A stretch of DNA of 64,000 bases, from NCBI RefSeq assembly GCF_009749395.1, contig NZ_WBIR01000005.1, forward strand, positions 186,001 to 250,000, given 5' to 3'. The position numbers and the translations under genes were made by a program. The stretch is from Agromyces salentinus. Lineage in GTDB: Bacteria > Actinomycetota > Actinomycetes > Actinomycetales > Microbacteriaceae. The notes under the pieces were generated by a model. That model ran no database searches and was not told the DNA's origin. It saw only the letters and a program-made list of their open reading frames with translations. Positions 56,971 through 64,000 of the stretch are shown one piece after another (within the stretch, counting starts at the first letter, position 1; every line of letters starts with the position of its first letter).

Positions 56971-58053
56971 ATGAACAGCGGCATCCCCATCGAGATCACG
57001 GGGCTCAGCAAGCACTTCGGCAGCGTGACCGCCGTCGAGGACCTCAGCTTCACCGTGCAACCGGGGCGCGTCACCGGGTTCCTCGGACCGAACGGCGCCG
57101 GCAAGACGACGACCCTGCGGGTGCTGCTCGGGCTGGTCAAGGCCTCCAGCGGCACGGCCACGTTCGGCGGCACCCCGTACCACGCGCTGAAGCGGCCCCT
57201 CGAGACCGTCGGGGCGGCGCTCGACGCGAGCTTCCATCCCGGTCGCACGGCACGCAACCACCTGAAGGTCACGGCGACCGCCGCCGGCATCCCGTCCTCG
57301 CGCGTGCCGGTCGTGCTCGAGCAGGTGGGCCTCTCCGAGTTCGCCGACCGGCGGGTGGGCGGGTACTCGCTCGGCATGCGGCAGCGACTCGCGCTCGCCT
57401 TCACGCTCCTCGGGGATCCCGCCGTCTTCGTGCTCGACGAGCCCATCAACGGCCTCGACCCCGAGGGCATCAAGTGGATCCGCCTGTTCCTGCAGCGCCT
57501 GGCGCAGGACGGCCGCACGGTGCTCGTGAGCTCCCATCTCCTGAGCGAGGTGCAGCAGAGCGTCGACGACGTCGTGATCATCACGCGCGGACGGCTCGCG
57601 AAGACCGGCACGCTGTCGAGCCTCGAGCTCGAGTCGGCTCCCCGCACCATCGCCGACTCCCCCGACCGTGCGAAGCTCGCCGTCGCCCTCTCGCAGGCCG
57701 GACTGGAGTACACCGAGGGACGCAACGGCTTCATCGTCGCCGAGCCCGATCCGGGCCTCGTGGGGCACGCCGCCTTCGTCGGCGGCGTCGAGCTGAAGGC
57801 CCTGCACCGGCTGAAGTCGGGCCTCGAGGAGTCGTTCCTCGCGCTCGTGAACGGCGAGGGCGAACCGATCGAGCTGCACGAGACGGCGGATGCCGCGGCC
57901 GAGCCCGGCGCCACTGCCGGGGCGGGCTCCCCGGCCGAGCCGGCGTCCGCGGCCGAGCCGGAGTCATCCGCCCCGGTCGATTCCACTGACATCCCCGACG
58001 CACCCCCGCCACCCGACGCGCCCGATGCGCCGGCCGACGAGGCGAAGGGGTGA
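56971..58053 (+). CDS. ABC transporter ATP-binding protein with acidic Pro/Ala-rich tail
   Basis: 360 residues. Walker A is GPNGAGKTT, the signature GGYSLGMRQRL, Walker B VFVLDEPINGLD and the H-loop SSHLLSEVQQ, as in bacitracin/lantibiotic-immunity-type exporters. After about residue 300 comes a ~60-residue tail dominated by Ala, Pro, Glu and Asp (GAGSPAEPASAAEPES, DAPPPPDAPDAPADEAKG) that ordinary members lack. GAGGAG precedes the ATG. The permease gene starts four bp after the stop codon. Confidence 0.92.
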   Translation: MNSGIPIEITGLSKHFGSVTAVEDLSFTVQPGRVTGFLGPNGAGKTTTLRVLLGLVKASSGTATFGGTPYHALKRPLETVGAALDASFHPGRTARNHLKVTATAAGIPSSRVPVVLEQVGLSEFADRRVGGYSLGMRQRLALAFTLLGDPAVFVLDEPINGLDPEGIKWIRLFLQRLAQDGRTVLVSSHLLSEVQQSVDDVVIITRGRLAKTGTLSSLELESAPRTIADSPDRAKLAVALSQAGLEYTEGRNGFIVAEPDPGLVGHAAFVGGVELKALHRLKSGLEESFLALVNGEGEPIELHETADAAAEPGATAGAGSPAEPASAAEPESSAPVDSTDIPDAPPPPDAPDAPADEAKG

Positions 58054-58057
58054 CGGC

Positions 58058-58879
58058 ATGATCCGCGCACTCGGCTCCGAGTTCCAGAAGATCTTCACCA
58101 CCCGCATGTGGTGGCTCCTCACGCTGCTGCTCGTGCTGTACGTCGCGTTCCTCGCGGGCGGCTTCGGCGCGTTCCTCGGGTGGGCGTCGGAGAATCCGAG
58201 CGCCGCCGCCGGCGCCTCCACGACCCCGCTGCCGACCGACGGACTGGCGCCGCTCATCTACAGCTTCGCCTCCTCGATCGGCTACGTGTTCCCGGTGCTC
58301 GCCGGAGCGCTCGCGGTCACGACCGAGTTCCGGCACAAGACGCTGACCCCGACCTTCCTCGCGGAGCCGCACCGCGCCGTGGTGCTCGGCGCGAAGTTCG
58401 TCTCCCAGCTGCTCTTCGGCGCGGCCCTCGGCGTCGTCGCGTTCGCGGCCGCCGTGGGTGCCGGTGCGGGGGCTCTGGCGGGCTTCGGCATCGACACCGC
58501 GCTGGACTCGTCCGACACGTGGGCGCTCATCGGCCGCGGCGTGCTGGCGATGGCCCTCTGGGGCACCATCGGCGTCGGCCTCGGCTCGCTCGTGCCGAAC
58601 CAGGTCGCCGCGATCGTCATCGTGATCGCGTTCACCCAGTTCGTCGAACCGATCCTGCGGCTGGGCGCCTCCTTCAACGAGGTCACGGCGAACATCGGGC
58701 AGTTCCTCCCCGGGGCCGCGAGCGATGCGCTCGTCGGGGCGTCCTTCTACAGCGTCGCCGCCGTCGGCGGGGCCGCGACCATGCTGGAGTGGTGGCAGGG
58801 CGGGCTCGTACTCCTCGGCATCGCCGTGGTCACGACCCTCATCGGCGGCGCGACCACCTGGCGGCGGGACGTCTCGTAG
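58058..58879 (+). CDS. ABC-2 family permease
   Basis: 273 residues with about six membrane helices: MWWLLTLLLVLYVAFLAGGFGAFLG at the start, SFASSIGYVFPVLAGALAVTTEFRHKTL (the TEFRHKT motif is typical of this permease group), and FGAALGVVAFAAAVGAGAGALAGFG. It pairs with the ATPase just upstream. Substrate unknown; similar pairs handle antimicrobial peptides or lipids. The glycosylase gene starts two bp after its stop codon. Confidence 0.9.
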   Translation: MIRALGSEFQKIFTTRMWWLLTLLLVLYVAFLAGGFGAFLGWASENPSAAAGASTTPLPTDGLAPLIYSFASSIGYVFPVLAGALAVTTEFRHKTLTPTFLAEPHRAVVLGAKFVSQLLFGAALGVVAFAAAVGAGAGALAGFGIDTALDSSDTWALIGRGVLAMALWGTIGVGLGSLVPNQVAAIVIVIAFTQFVEPILRLGASFNEVTANIGQFLPGAASDALVGASFYSVAAVGGAATMLEWWQGGLVLLGIAVVTTLIGGATTWRRDVS

Positions 58880-58881
58880 CG

Positions 58882-60039
58882 ATGGACCTCGCGGCGCTGC
58901 GCGACCTGCGGCTTCGCACGCAGGGGCTGCGGCATCCGCCGGACGCATCCGCCGCCGAGTCGGTGCGCCGGTTCGTCGCGGTGCAGGCGCAGGAGTTCCT
59001 GCCCGCGCAGTGGGGGCTCGCGCAGCGGGTCCCCCTCGAGAGCCGTCCGGATGCCGCGAGCACGCTCGCCGACCTCGACGCGGGCCGCATCCTGCGGACC
59101 CACGTGCTGCGTCCGACGTGGCACTTCCTGCACCCCGACGACGCCAGGTGGGTGATCCGGCTCTCCGCCGAACGCGTGCACCGCGCGAACGGGTCGATGT
59201 ATCGCTCGACGGGCGTCGAGGGGGAGGTCGCCGCCCGCGCCGTCGACCTGGTGGCCGAGGCCGTCGCGGGACGCCATCGCACGCGGGCCGAGTTGGCGAC
59301 CATGCTCGCCGACGCCGGCCTGCCGTCGAGCGGCGTGCCGATGGTCTACGTCCTCATGCGCGCGGAACTCGAATGCCTCATCATCAGCGGCGCGAACGCC
59401 GGCAAGCAGCGCACCTACGCGGCATTCGACGAGCGGGTCCCGGCGTCGGCGCCTCGCGACCGGGCCGACGCGCTCGCGGAACTGGCCGCGCGCTACGTCG
59501 CGGCGCGCGGACCCGTCACCGAGCGGGACTTCGCCTCCTGGTCGGGGTTCACGCTCGCCGACACGAGGCGCGCCTTCGCCGACGCGATCGAGCGGGCGGA
59601 TGCCGCGGGGCGGCCGATCACGACGGTCGACGTCGACGGCGTCGACCACCTCGTCGACGCGAGGGCGCTCGATCCGGAAGCGCGCGGCGGCGAGGATGCG
59701 ACGGATGCCGCGGAGCCGCGCGTGGACCTCCTGCAGGCGTACGACGAGTACATCATGGGGTACGCCCCGCCTCGGGCGTACCTGCACCGCGTCGGTGACG
59801 AGGGCCTGCATGCCGAGTTCCCACTGCACGCGTTCATGGTCGACGGCATCATGGTCGGCCGGTGGGCGCCGCCGGTCGCGTCCGGCAGGCCGACCGTGCG
59901 CATCGTCCCGTGGCGCCCCCTCGCTCCCGCCGAGGAACGCGGGCTCGCGGCATCCGTCGCCGAGTTCGAGCGGTTCTTCGGAACCGGCGTCGCGGTCGAG
60001 GTCACGGTTGACAGCCGCGAGGGGTCCGCGGTGCAATGA
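58882..60039 (+). CDS. winged-helix DNA-binding protein, AlkZ/YcaQ-like DNA glycosylase family
   Basis: 385 residues. The family motif QxQ is present as VAVQAQEF (Gln35, Gln37) near the N-terminus, where AlkZ-type glycosylases hold their catalytic Gln. LRPTWHFLHPDDARWV and LLQAYDEYIMGY are further conserved blocks. AlkZ relatives unhook interstrand cross-links or remove alkylated bases. It directly follows an ABC transporter (two bp), a context that recalls self-resistance pairs, but no biosynthetic genes are present. The gene SnoaL-like follows after four bp. Confidence 0.86.
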   Translation: MDLAALRDLRLRTQGLRHPPDASAAESVRRFVAVQAQEFLPAQWGLAQRVPLESRPDAASTLADLDAGRILRTHVLRPTWHFLHPDDARWVIRLSAERVHRANGSMYRSTGVEGEVAARAVDLVAEAVAGRHRTRAELATMLADAGLPSSGVPMVYVLMRAELECLIISGANAGKQRTYAAFDERVPASAPRDRADALAELAARYVAARGPVTERDFASWSGFTLADTRRAFADAIERADAAGRPITTVDVDGVDHLVDARALDPEARGGEDATDAAEPRVDLLQAYDEYIMGYAPPRAYLHRVGDEGLHAEFPLHAFMVDGIMVGRWAPPVASGRPTVRIVPWRPLAPAEERGLAASVAEFERFFGTGVAVEVTVDSREGSAVQ

Positions 60040-60043
60040 GGGC

Positions 60044-60400
60044 ATGACGAGCGCGGGCGAGGCATGGCTCGAGCGGTACGTGCGGGCGTGGGCGACGAAC
60101 GATCCCGCCGACATCGCCGCGGTCTTCAGCGAGGATGCGGTGTACGACTACCGACCCGACGGCTCGGACTCCGTGGTCGGGCGCGACGCGATCGCGGAGG
60201 ACTGGGTGCAGGAGGGCGACGAGCCCGGCACCTGGACCTTCGACGGGCGCGTGCTGACCGAGTCCCCCGGGCTGGTCGTCGTGCAGGGCATCACGAGGTA
60301 CGCGGAGAACCCCGACTACGACAATCTCTGGGTGATCCGGCTCGACGACGACGGCCGTGCCACCCGATTCACGGAATGGTGCACCGAGCGCCGGGCCTGA
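60044..60400 (+). CDS. SnoaL-like / nuclear transport factor 2 family protein
   Basis: 118 residues of the cone-shaped NTF2 fold: EAWLERYVRAWATNDPADIAAVFSEDAVYDYRP, then VGRDAIAEDWV and a C-terminal sheet (LWVIRLDDDGRATRFTEW). Members act as cyclases, isomerases or small ligand binders. GAGGG and ATG placement four bp after the glycosylase stop indicate an operon with it. Confidence 0.85.
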   Translation: MTSAGEAWLERYVRAWATNDPADIAAVFSEDAVYDYRPDGSDSVVGRDAIAEDWVQEGDEPGTWTFDGRVLTESPGLVVVQGITRYAENPDYDNLWVIRLDDDGRATRFTEWCTERRA

Positions 60401-60461
60401 CGCCATCGCCGGCGGCCCGTTCCGCCCGCGCGCCCGCGCCACCGCCGGGCCGCACCGCCGA

Positions 60462-60467
60462 TACGAT
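60462..60467 (+). promoter_or_regulatory. -10 hexamer TACGAT, leaderless start of the DUF1304 gene
   Basis: TACGAT ends six bases before ATG 60474. Confidence 0.7.
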
Positions 60468-60473
60468 CACGGC

Positions 60474-60854
60474 ATGCTCGTCATCGCCAGCGTCTTCGTC
60501 GCCCTCGCCGCGCTGCTGCACGGCTACATCTTCCTCATGGAGAGCGTCTGGTGGACCCGGCCGGCCACCTGGAAGCGGTTCGGCGTCGCCGACCAGGCCG
60601 CGGCCGACACCACGAGGCCCATGGCCTACAACCAGGGGTTCTACAACCTGTTCCTGGGCATCGGCGCGGCCGTCGGCCTCGTGCTCGTGTGGACGGGAGC
60701 CGAGGAGGCCGGTCGAGCGCTCGTGCTCTTCAGCACGGCCTGCATGTTCCTCGCCGCCGCCGTGCTCACCACGACCGGCCCGGGGTACCTGCGCGCGGCC
60801 CTGACGCAGGGCACGCTGCCGCTCATCGGGTTCGTGCTCTTCCTCTTCGCCTGA
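60474..60854 (+). CDS. DUF1304 family membrane protein
   Basis: 126 residues, four membrane helices. VFVALAALLHGYIFLMESVWW and MAYNQGFYNLFLGIGAAVGLV are the two conserved blocks of DUF1304; the Asn-Gln-Gly-Phe-Tyr-Asn sequence is its signature. Function unknown. Leaderless start. It is convergent with the tail-anchored protein gene. Confidence 0.88.
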   Translation: MLVIASVFVALAALLHGYIFLMESVWWTRPATWKRFGVADQAAADTTRPMAYNQGFYNLFLGIGAAVGLVLVWTGAEEAGRALVLFSTACMFLAAAVLTTTGPGYLRAALTQGTLPLIGFVLFLFA

Positions 60855-60915
60855 CGCCCGGCTCCTCCTTGGGCATCGCGGGGGCGAACGAGCGTCCGCA
60901 GGGCTGAGGAGCGTT

Positions 60916-61617
60916 TCAGCCGGCGAGTGCGCCGATCGCCGCCACGGCAACGGCGGCGAGACCGGCGACCGCGACCGCGCACGCCGCAGCGAAGGCGGCG
61001 ATCACGACGACGGCCGACCGGCGAGAGCGGCGCGCGACCGACGGCAGGGCCGTCGTGGCATCGCGCGTCGGCGGCGGGCCGGCCGGGACGACCGGCTGCG
61101 GCGACGGGGTCGGAACCTCGACCTCGCGCGCCGCATAGTGGCCGGCGAGTCCGGGCCCGATGCCCGGCTCGGCGGTGCGGAGGACGTCGTCGGAGACCGG
61201 CGCGGGAGCCGGCCGGCGCCGGTCGCGGCGCGTCGGCGCCTTCATGATCTGCTCGGCGGCGTGGGTGAGCGCGGGCTCCGCGGGCTCGGCTCGCTCGGCG
61301 CGCTCGGCCCTGACCACGACGCGCGTGGCCTCCGCATCGTCCGTCTCCGCGGGCGCGTCGGACCGCGCGACCACGACCGTGGCCTCGTCGACGGCGTCGT
61401 CGGTCGGCTGCCCGTCGGGCCGGCCGTCGGACGCGCCGGCGGTTCGTCCGGTGCGGTCGACCACGACGGTGGCGTCGGCGTCGGCATCGGCACCCCGGTC
61501 GACGACGACCGTCGCCTCATCGAGGTCATCGAGGTCATCGAAGGCGTCGGGGCCGTCGAGGTCGCCGGCTCGCGCGAGGGGGTCGAGCGCAACGCGCTCG
61601 CGTTCGCGTTCGGTCAT
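60916..61617 (-). CDS. tail-anchored membrane protein with repeated ATVVVDR motifs
   Basis: 233 residues. The cytoplasmic part is disordered and charged, with four related motifs: ATVVVDR (Thr36), ATVVVDR (Thr50), ATVVVAR (Thr80) and ATRVVVR (Thr98). A single C-terminal helix (SAVVVIAAFAAACAVAVAGL, about 201-233) anchors it. The start ATG overlaps the stop of the phosphatase gene (ATGA), so translation is coupled. The FHA protein of the same operon has RTVVVDR just before its FHA domain, suggesting these Thr are phosphorylated and bound. No family name known to me. Confidence 0.78.
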   Translation of the reverse strand: MTERERERVALDPLARAGDLDGPDAFDDLDDLDEATVVVDRGADADADATVVVDRTGRTAGASDGRPDGQPTDDAVDEATVVVARSDAPAETDDAEATRVVVRAERAERAEPAEPALTHAAEQIMKAPTRRDRRRPAPAPVSDDVLRTAEPGIGPGLAGHYAAREVEVPTPSPQPVVPAGPPPTRDATTALPSVARRSRRSAVVVIAAFAAACAVAVAGLAAVAVAAIGALAG

Positions 61618-62447
61618 CGGCCCCTCCCGGGCACGGGGATGGTCGTCGAGTCCTCGTCGACCTCCTCGTGGGCGAGCGAGGGGACGCCGGTCGTGGCGTC
61701 CGACTGCTCGTCGATGCCGCCGGCGAGGACGTCCACGACCACGACCGTGACGTTGTCGCGCCCGCCGGCCTGCAGGGCGCGCTGCACGAGCGCCGCGGCC
61801 GCGGACTCGGGTCGGCCGCTCATCGTGAGCGTCGCCCTGATGCCCTCGTCGCTGACCTCCGAGGTGAGCCCGTCGCTGCAGATGAGCAACCGCTCGCCGT
61901 TGACGACCGGGAGCAGCCAGCTGTCCGCGGTGCTGTCCGGAGCACCGATCGCCCGGGTGATGACGTTGCGGCGGGCGTAGGTCGCGAGCTCCTCCTGGCG
62001 CAGCTCGCCGCTCTCGACGAGCTCCTGCCCGAGCGAGTGATCGACCGTCAGCTGCTCGAGCTCGATGCCGTGATGGCGATAGACCCGGGAGTCGCCGACG
62101 TTGAAGACCAGCCAGGCGGGGCCCTCCTCGTCCTCGACGAGTGCGATGCCGGCCACCGTGCTGCCCGCACCGCGATCCGTGCTCGCCGCGACGGCGTCGA
62201 CGGCGCTGCCCGCGGCGGCGAGCGCCGCCCGCACCTGCCCGACGCTGGCCACGTCGCCGCCCGCCACGTGCTCGCGGAACGCGTCGATCACCGCGGCGCT
62301 GGCTCGATCGCCGGCCTCGTAGCCGCCCATGCCGTCGGCCACGACGAAGACCGGCCATTCGGCGAGCGCGGAGTCCTCGTTCGCCCGTCGCACGAGGCCG
62401 ACGTCGGTCGCGACGGCGGAGGTCAGGCGGATGCTGGGGTGGGCCAT
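61614..62447 (-). CDS. PP2C-type serine/threonine protein phosphatase
   Basis: 277 residues. All metal motifs are present: RRANEDSALAEW, VVADGMGGYEAGDRAS, FNVGDSRVYRHHG, LLICSDGLTSEVSDEGI and GGRDNVTVVVVDV. It dephosphorylates Ser/Thr residues of partner proteins. The C-terminal ~35 residues are acidic and lack a membrane helix, unlike PstP, so it is cytosolic. The start overlaps the FHA gene's stop by one base, and its stop overlaps the next gene's start by four. The kinase is not in the window. Confidence 0.93.
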   Translation of the reverse strand: MAHPSIRLTSAVATDVGLVRRANEDSALAEWPVFVVADGMGGYEAGDRASAAVIDAFREHVAGGDVASVGQVRAALAAAGSAVDAVAASTDRGAGSTVAGIALVEDEEGPAWLVFNVGDSRVYRHHGIELEQLTVDHSLGQELVESGELRQEELATYARRNVITRAIGAPDSTADSWLLPVVNGERLLICSDGLTSEVSDEGIRATLTMSGRPESAAAALVQRALQAGGRDNVTVVVVDVLAGGIDEQSDATTGVPSLAHEEVDEDSTTIPVPGRGR

Positions 62448-63901
62448 CAGTACAGCGCCCCCGGTCCGGTCGGGTCGGGTTCGACGCGGGCCTCGAGGGT
62501 GCCGAGCACGAACCGGCCGGTGAACGGCGTGGCGACGCCCACCTCGATGAACTGGTCGGTGCCCGCGCCGTCGGCGATGAGGACGCCGTTCGTGGAATCG
62601 AGGTCGGTGATCCACCACTGCGCCCCGTCGAACTGGATCATGGCGTGGGTCTTGGACAGCGTCCGGCTCGGGTCCGGGACGACGAGGGCGCGAGCCGCGG
62701 CGTCGCCGGTGCGCGGGTTGCGCCCGAGCATGACGGTCGGCGCCTCGAGCGGCAGCGCCGTGCCGTCGGCGAGGACCAGTCGCCACTGGAACGCGGGTCG
62801 CCGATCCACGACGACCGTGCGGTCGAAGGGATCCTCGTCGCCCGTGACGATGGTCGCCGCGTCATCGACCTCGAACGCATCGAGGGGCGACGCGACCGCC
62901 TGCGCACCGGTCGCGGCGGCGCTCGGCGGCGCGAAGGCCGGCAGCGAAGCCGGAATGACGGGGCCTGCGGCGGGCCCGGTGGCGACCGGCCCGGTGGGCG
63001 GCGCGACGGGCGGGGTCGCCATGAACGGATTGGTGAGGGTCGCGAACGTCGGGGCCTGCGCCGGGGCGGGACTCGGGACCGCGGCCTGGCCGGGCGCCTG
63101 TGCCTCTGCCGGTCGATCCTGCGGCTGGGCCTGCGGCGCTCCCGGCATCGGCGGCAGCGGCTCGATGCGACCAGGGACGCGCGGCGGCTCGTCGATGCCG
63201 AACGCCGACGGCGGCGCGAAGGGGGACGACGCCGGGTCGGGAGCCGGCGTCGCCTGCCCGGCGGCCGGTGCCGCGAGCGGGCCGGTCGTCGGCTGGGCAG
63301 CCGGCCGGACGGGCGCCGCGGGTGCCGGCGTGATGGGGACCGCGCCGATCGGCGCGGGTGCGACGTGAGCGGATGCCGCGACCGGTGTCGCATCCACCGC
63401 GGGTCGGGGCGCCGCGAGCGGTCCGCCCGTCGTCGCCTCTGGATACGGTGCCGCGAGGGGGCCGCTGGGCTGCACGGGCGGGATGGAACCCGTGGCGCCG
63501 GTCCGCGACATCCGCCCGCGCTCGGGATCGGGCGACGGCCCGACGGCCAGCACCGTCGCCCAGACGGGCGGGAGCAGCACCCCGAGCACCGTCGTGCCGA
63601 CGCCGCGCCAGCTCTGCCGGCTGATGCGGTGCAGCGCGAACACCTTGAAGACCAGCCCCACGACCTGTGCCAGGGGGACGTAGAGCAGCAGGGCGAGCCA
63701 GGGCTGCTGTCCGCCGATGCGGAACACCTGCATCTCGTTGTAGACCGGCACCCACGCCGACCAGGCGGGCCGGCCGTACTGCGCGAAGACCTTCGCGAGC
63801 ATGAACGCGTACCAGACGTAGAGGCCGATCGCGATGACGAAGGTCACCCCGCTCACGAGCAGTGAGGCGGCGGCGATCTGCTGGGCTTCTTCGGGCGTCA
63901 T
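62447..63901 (-). CDS. membrane protein with C-terminal FHA domain
   Basis: 484 residues. Three to four helices (about 12-115; WYAFMLAKVFAQYGRPAWSAWVP resembles DUF5684) are followed by a 220-residue Pro/Ala linker and a C-terminal FHA domain (372-470). Phosphothreonine-binding residues are seen in MLGRNPRTGD, PDPSRTLSKTHAMI and DLDSTNGVLI. Just before it lies RTVVVDR (Thr361), placed like the phospho-switch Thr of GarA/OdhI. AGGAG precedes the ATG. First gene of a coupled three-gene operon with phosphatase and tail-anchored protein. The last 99 bp of the window beyond it show nothing further. Confidence 0.88.
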   Translation of the reverse strand: MTPEEAQQIAAASLLVSGVTFVIAIGLYVWYAFMLAKVFAQYGRPAWSAWVPVYNEMQVFRIGGQQPWLALLLYVPLAQVVGLVFKVFALHRISRQSWRGVGTTVLGVLLPPVWATVLAVGPSPDPERGRMSRTGATGSIPPVQPSGPLAAPYPEATTGGPLAAPRPAVDATPVAASAHVAPAPIGAVPITPAPAAPVRPAAQPTTGPLAAPAAGQATPAPDPASSPFAPPSAFGIDEPPRVPGRIEPLPPMPGAPQAQPQDRPAEAQAPGQAAVPSPAPAQAPTFATLTNPFMATPPVAPPTGPVATGPAAGPVIPASLPAFAPPSAAATGAQAVASPLDAFEVDDAATIVTGDEDPFDRTVVVDRRPAFQWRLVLADGTALPLEAPTVMLGRNPRTGDAAARALVVPDPSRTLSKTHAMIQFDGAQWWITDLDSTNGVLIADGAGTDQFIEVGVATPFTGRFVLGTLEARVEPDPTGPGALY

Positions 63902-64000
63902 CGTGCTGGCTCCTGGAGTGATGCTCGTGCGGGGCGGAGGGATCTGGCGAGGGAGGCGAACGAGAGACGCGCCGACAGCCGGCGGCGCGCTCGCGCCCCG

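Overview
The window is chromosomal DNA from a high-GC Gram-positive bacterium. Very high GC, codons almost always ending in G or C, F420-type oxidoreductases, a polyprenol-phosphate mannose synthase and FHA/PP2C signalling all point to Actinomycetota. The gene mix (fused proline dehydrogenase/P5C dehydrogenase, GH3 glucosidase beside an MFS carrier and a TetR regulator, cysteine-desulfurase-like protein) and the frequent word GGATGCC suggest Microbacteriaceae, for example an Agromyces- or Microbacterium-like organism. That placement is inference. I saw no rRNA, tRNA, CRISPR array, transposase, integrase or phage gene.

Layout. 0-2 kb: the end of an FMN-dependent lactate-type dehydrogenase with a histone-like tail, then two small unknown genes. 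2.2-8.3 kb: carbohydrate block (GH3 beta-glucosidase, MFS carrier, divergent TetR regulator, carboxylesterase). 8.4-18.6 kb: ROK regulator, a 34-residue peptide, DHFR-like reductase, AraC regulator, MFS exporter, Ppm1-type mannosyltransferase, POT peptide transporter, DUF4097 lipoprotein, CGNR regulator, alpha/beta hydrolase and a single-pass membrane protein. 18.6-29.7 kb: F420-type oxidoreductase, gamma-glutamyltransferase, Lrp/AsnC and GntR regulators, a RimK ligase head-to-head with its RimB-like protease, PutA with a divergent LysR regulator, and a META lipoprotein. 29.8-36 kb: glyoxalase-like protein, WYL regulator divergent from a two-gene drug-type ABC exporter, and a large secreted beta-helix protein. 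36-42.7 kb: FAD oxidoreductase, TetR and HxlR regulators each beside a DoxX-like membrane protein with clear palindromic operators, SRPBCC protein, AI-2E-type permease and thioesterase. 42.8-48.6 kb: 2-methylcitrate synthase, secreted anchor-domain protein, methylcitrate dehydratase and a 3-hydroxyisobutyryl-CoA hydrolase (propionate/valine catabolism). 48.6-54.7 kb: LysE exporter, GH15 hydrolase, ArsR regulator, a 620-bp repeat locus, the tRNA-hydroxylating rhodanese TrhO and two membrane proteins. 54.8-60.9 kb: cysteine-desulfurase-like protein, PEP-mutase family enzyme, a second two-gene ABC transporter, AlkZ-like glycosylase, SnoaL-like and DUF1304 proteins. 60.9-63.9 kb: a translationally coupled FHA protein, PP2C phosphatase and tail-anchored membrane protein.

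Promoter architecture is unusually readable. At least 21 genes have a TAnnnT hexamer whose last base lies exactly 6 (18 genes) or 7 (3 genes) nucleotides before the start codon, which is the pattern of leaderless mRNAs. It fixes many starts and shows that prpD, for example, has its own promoter.

The most unusual DNA is the repeat locus at 51.7-52.25 kb: a degenerate 28/29-bp array, a 17-bp-arm hairpin, and a 233-bp satellite built from 28 short words with a 50-bp higher-order period. Other points of interest are a four-copy 33-bp tandem array that appears to derive from the end of the rimB-like gene, a dispersed element that supplies stop codons to two genes, a likely regulon of one TetR protein, a cluster of GTGCGT half-sites, a threonine-containing motif shared by the FHA protein and its membrane partner, and a methylcitrate locus without prpB.
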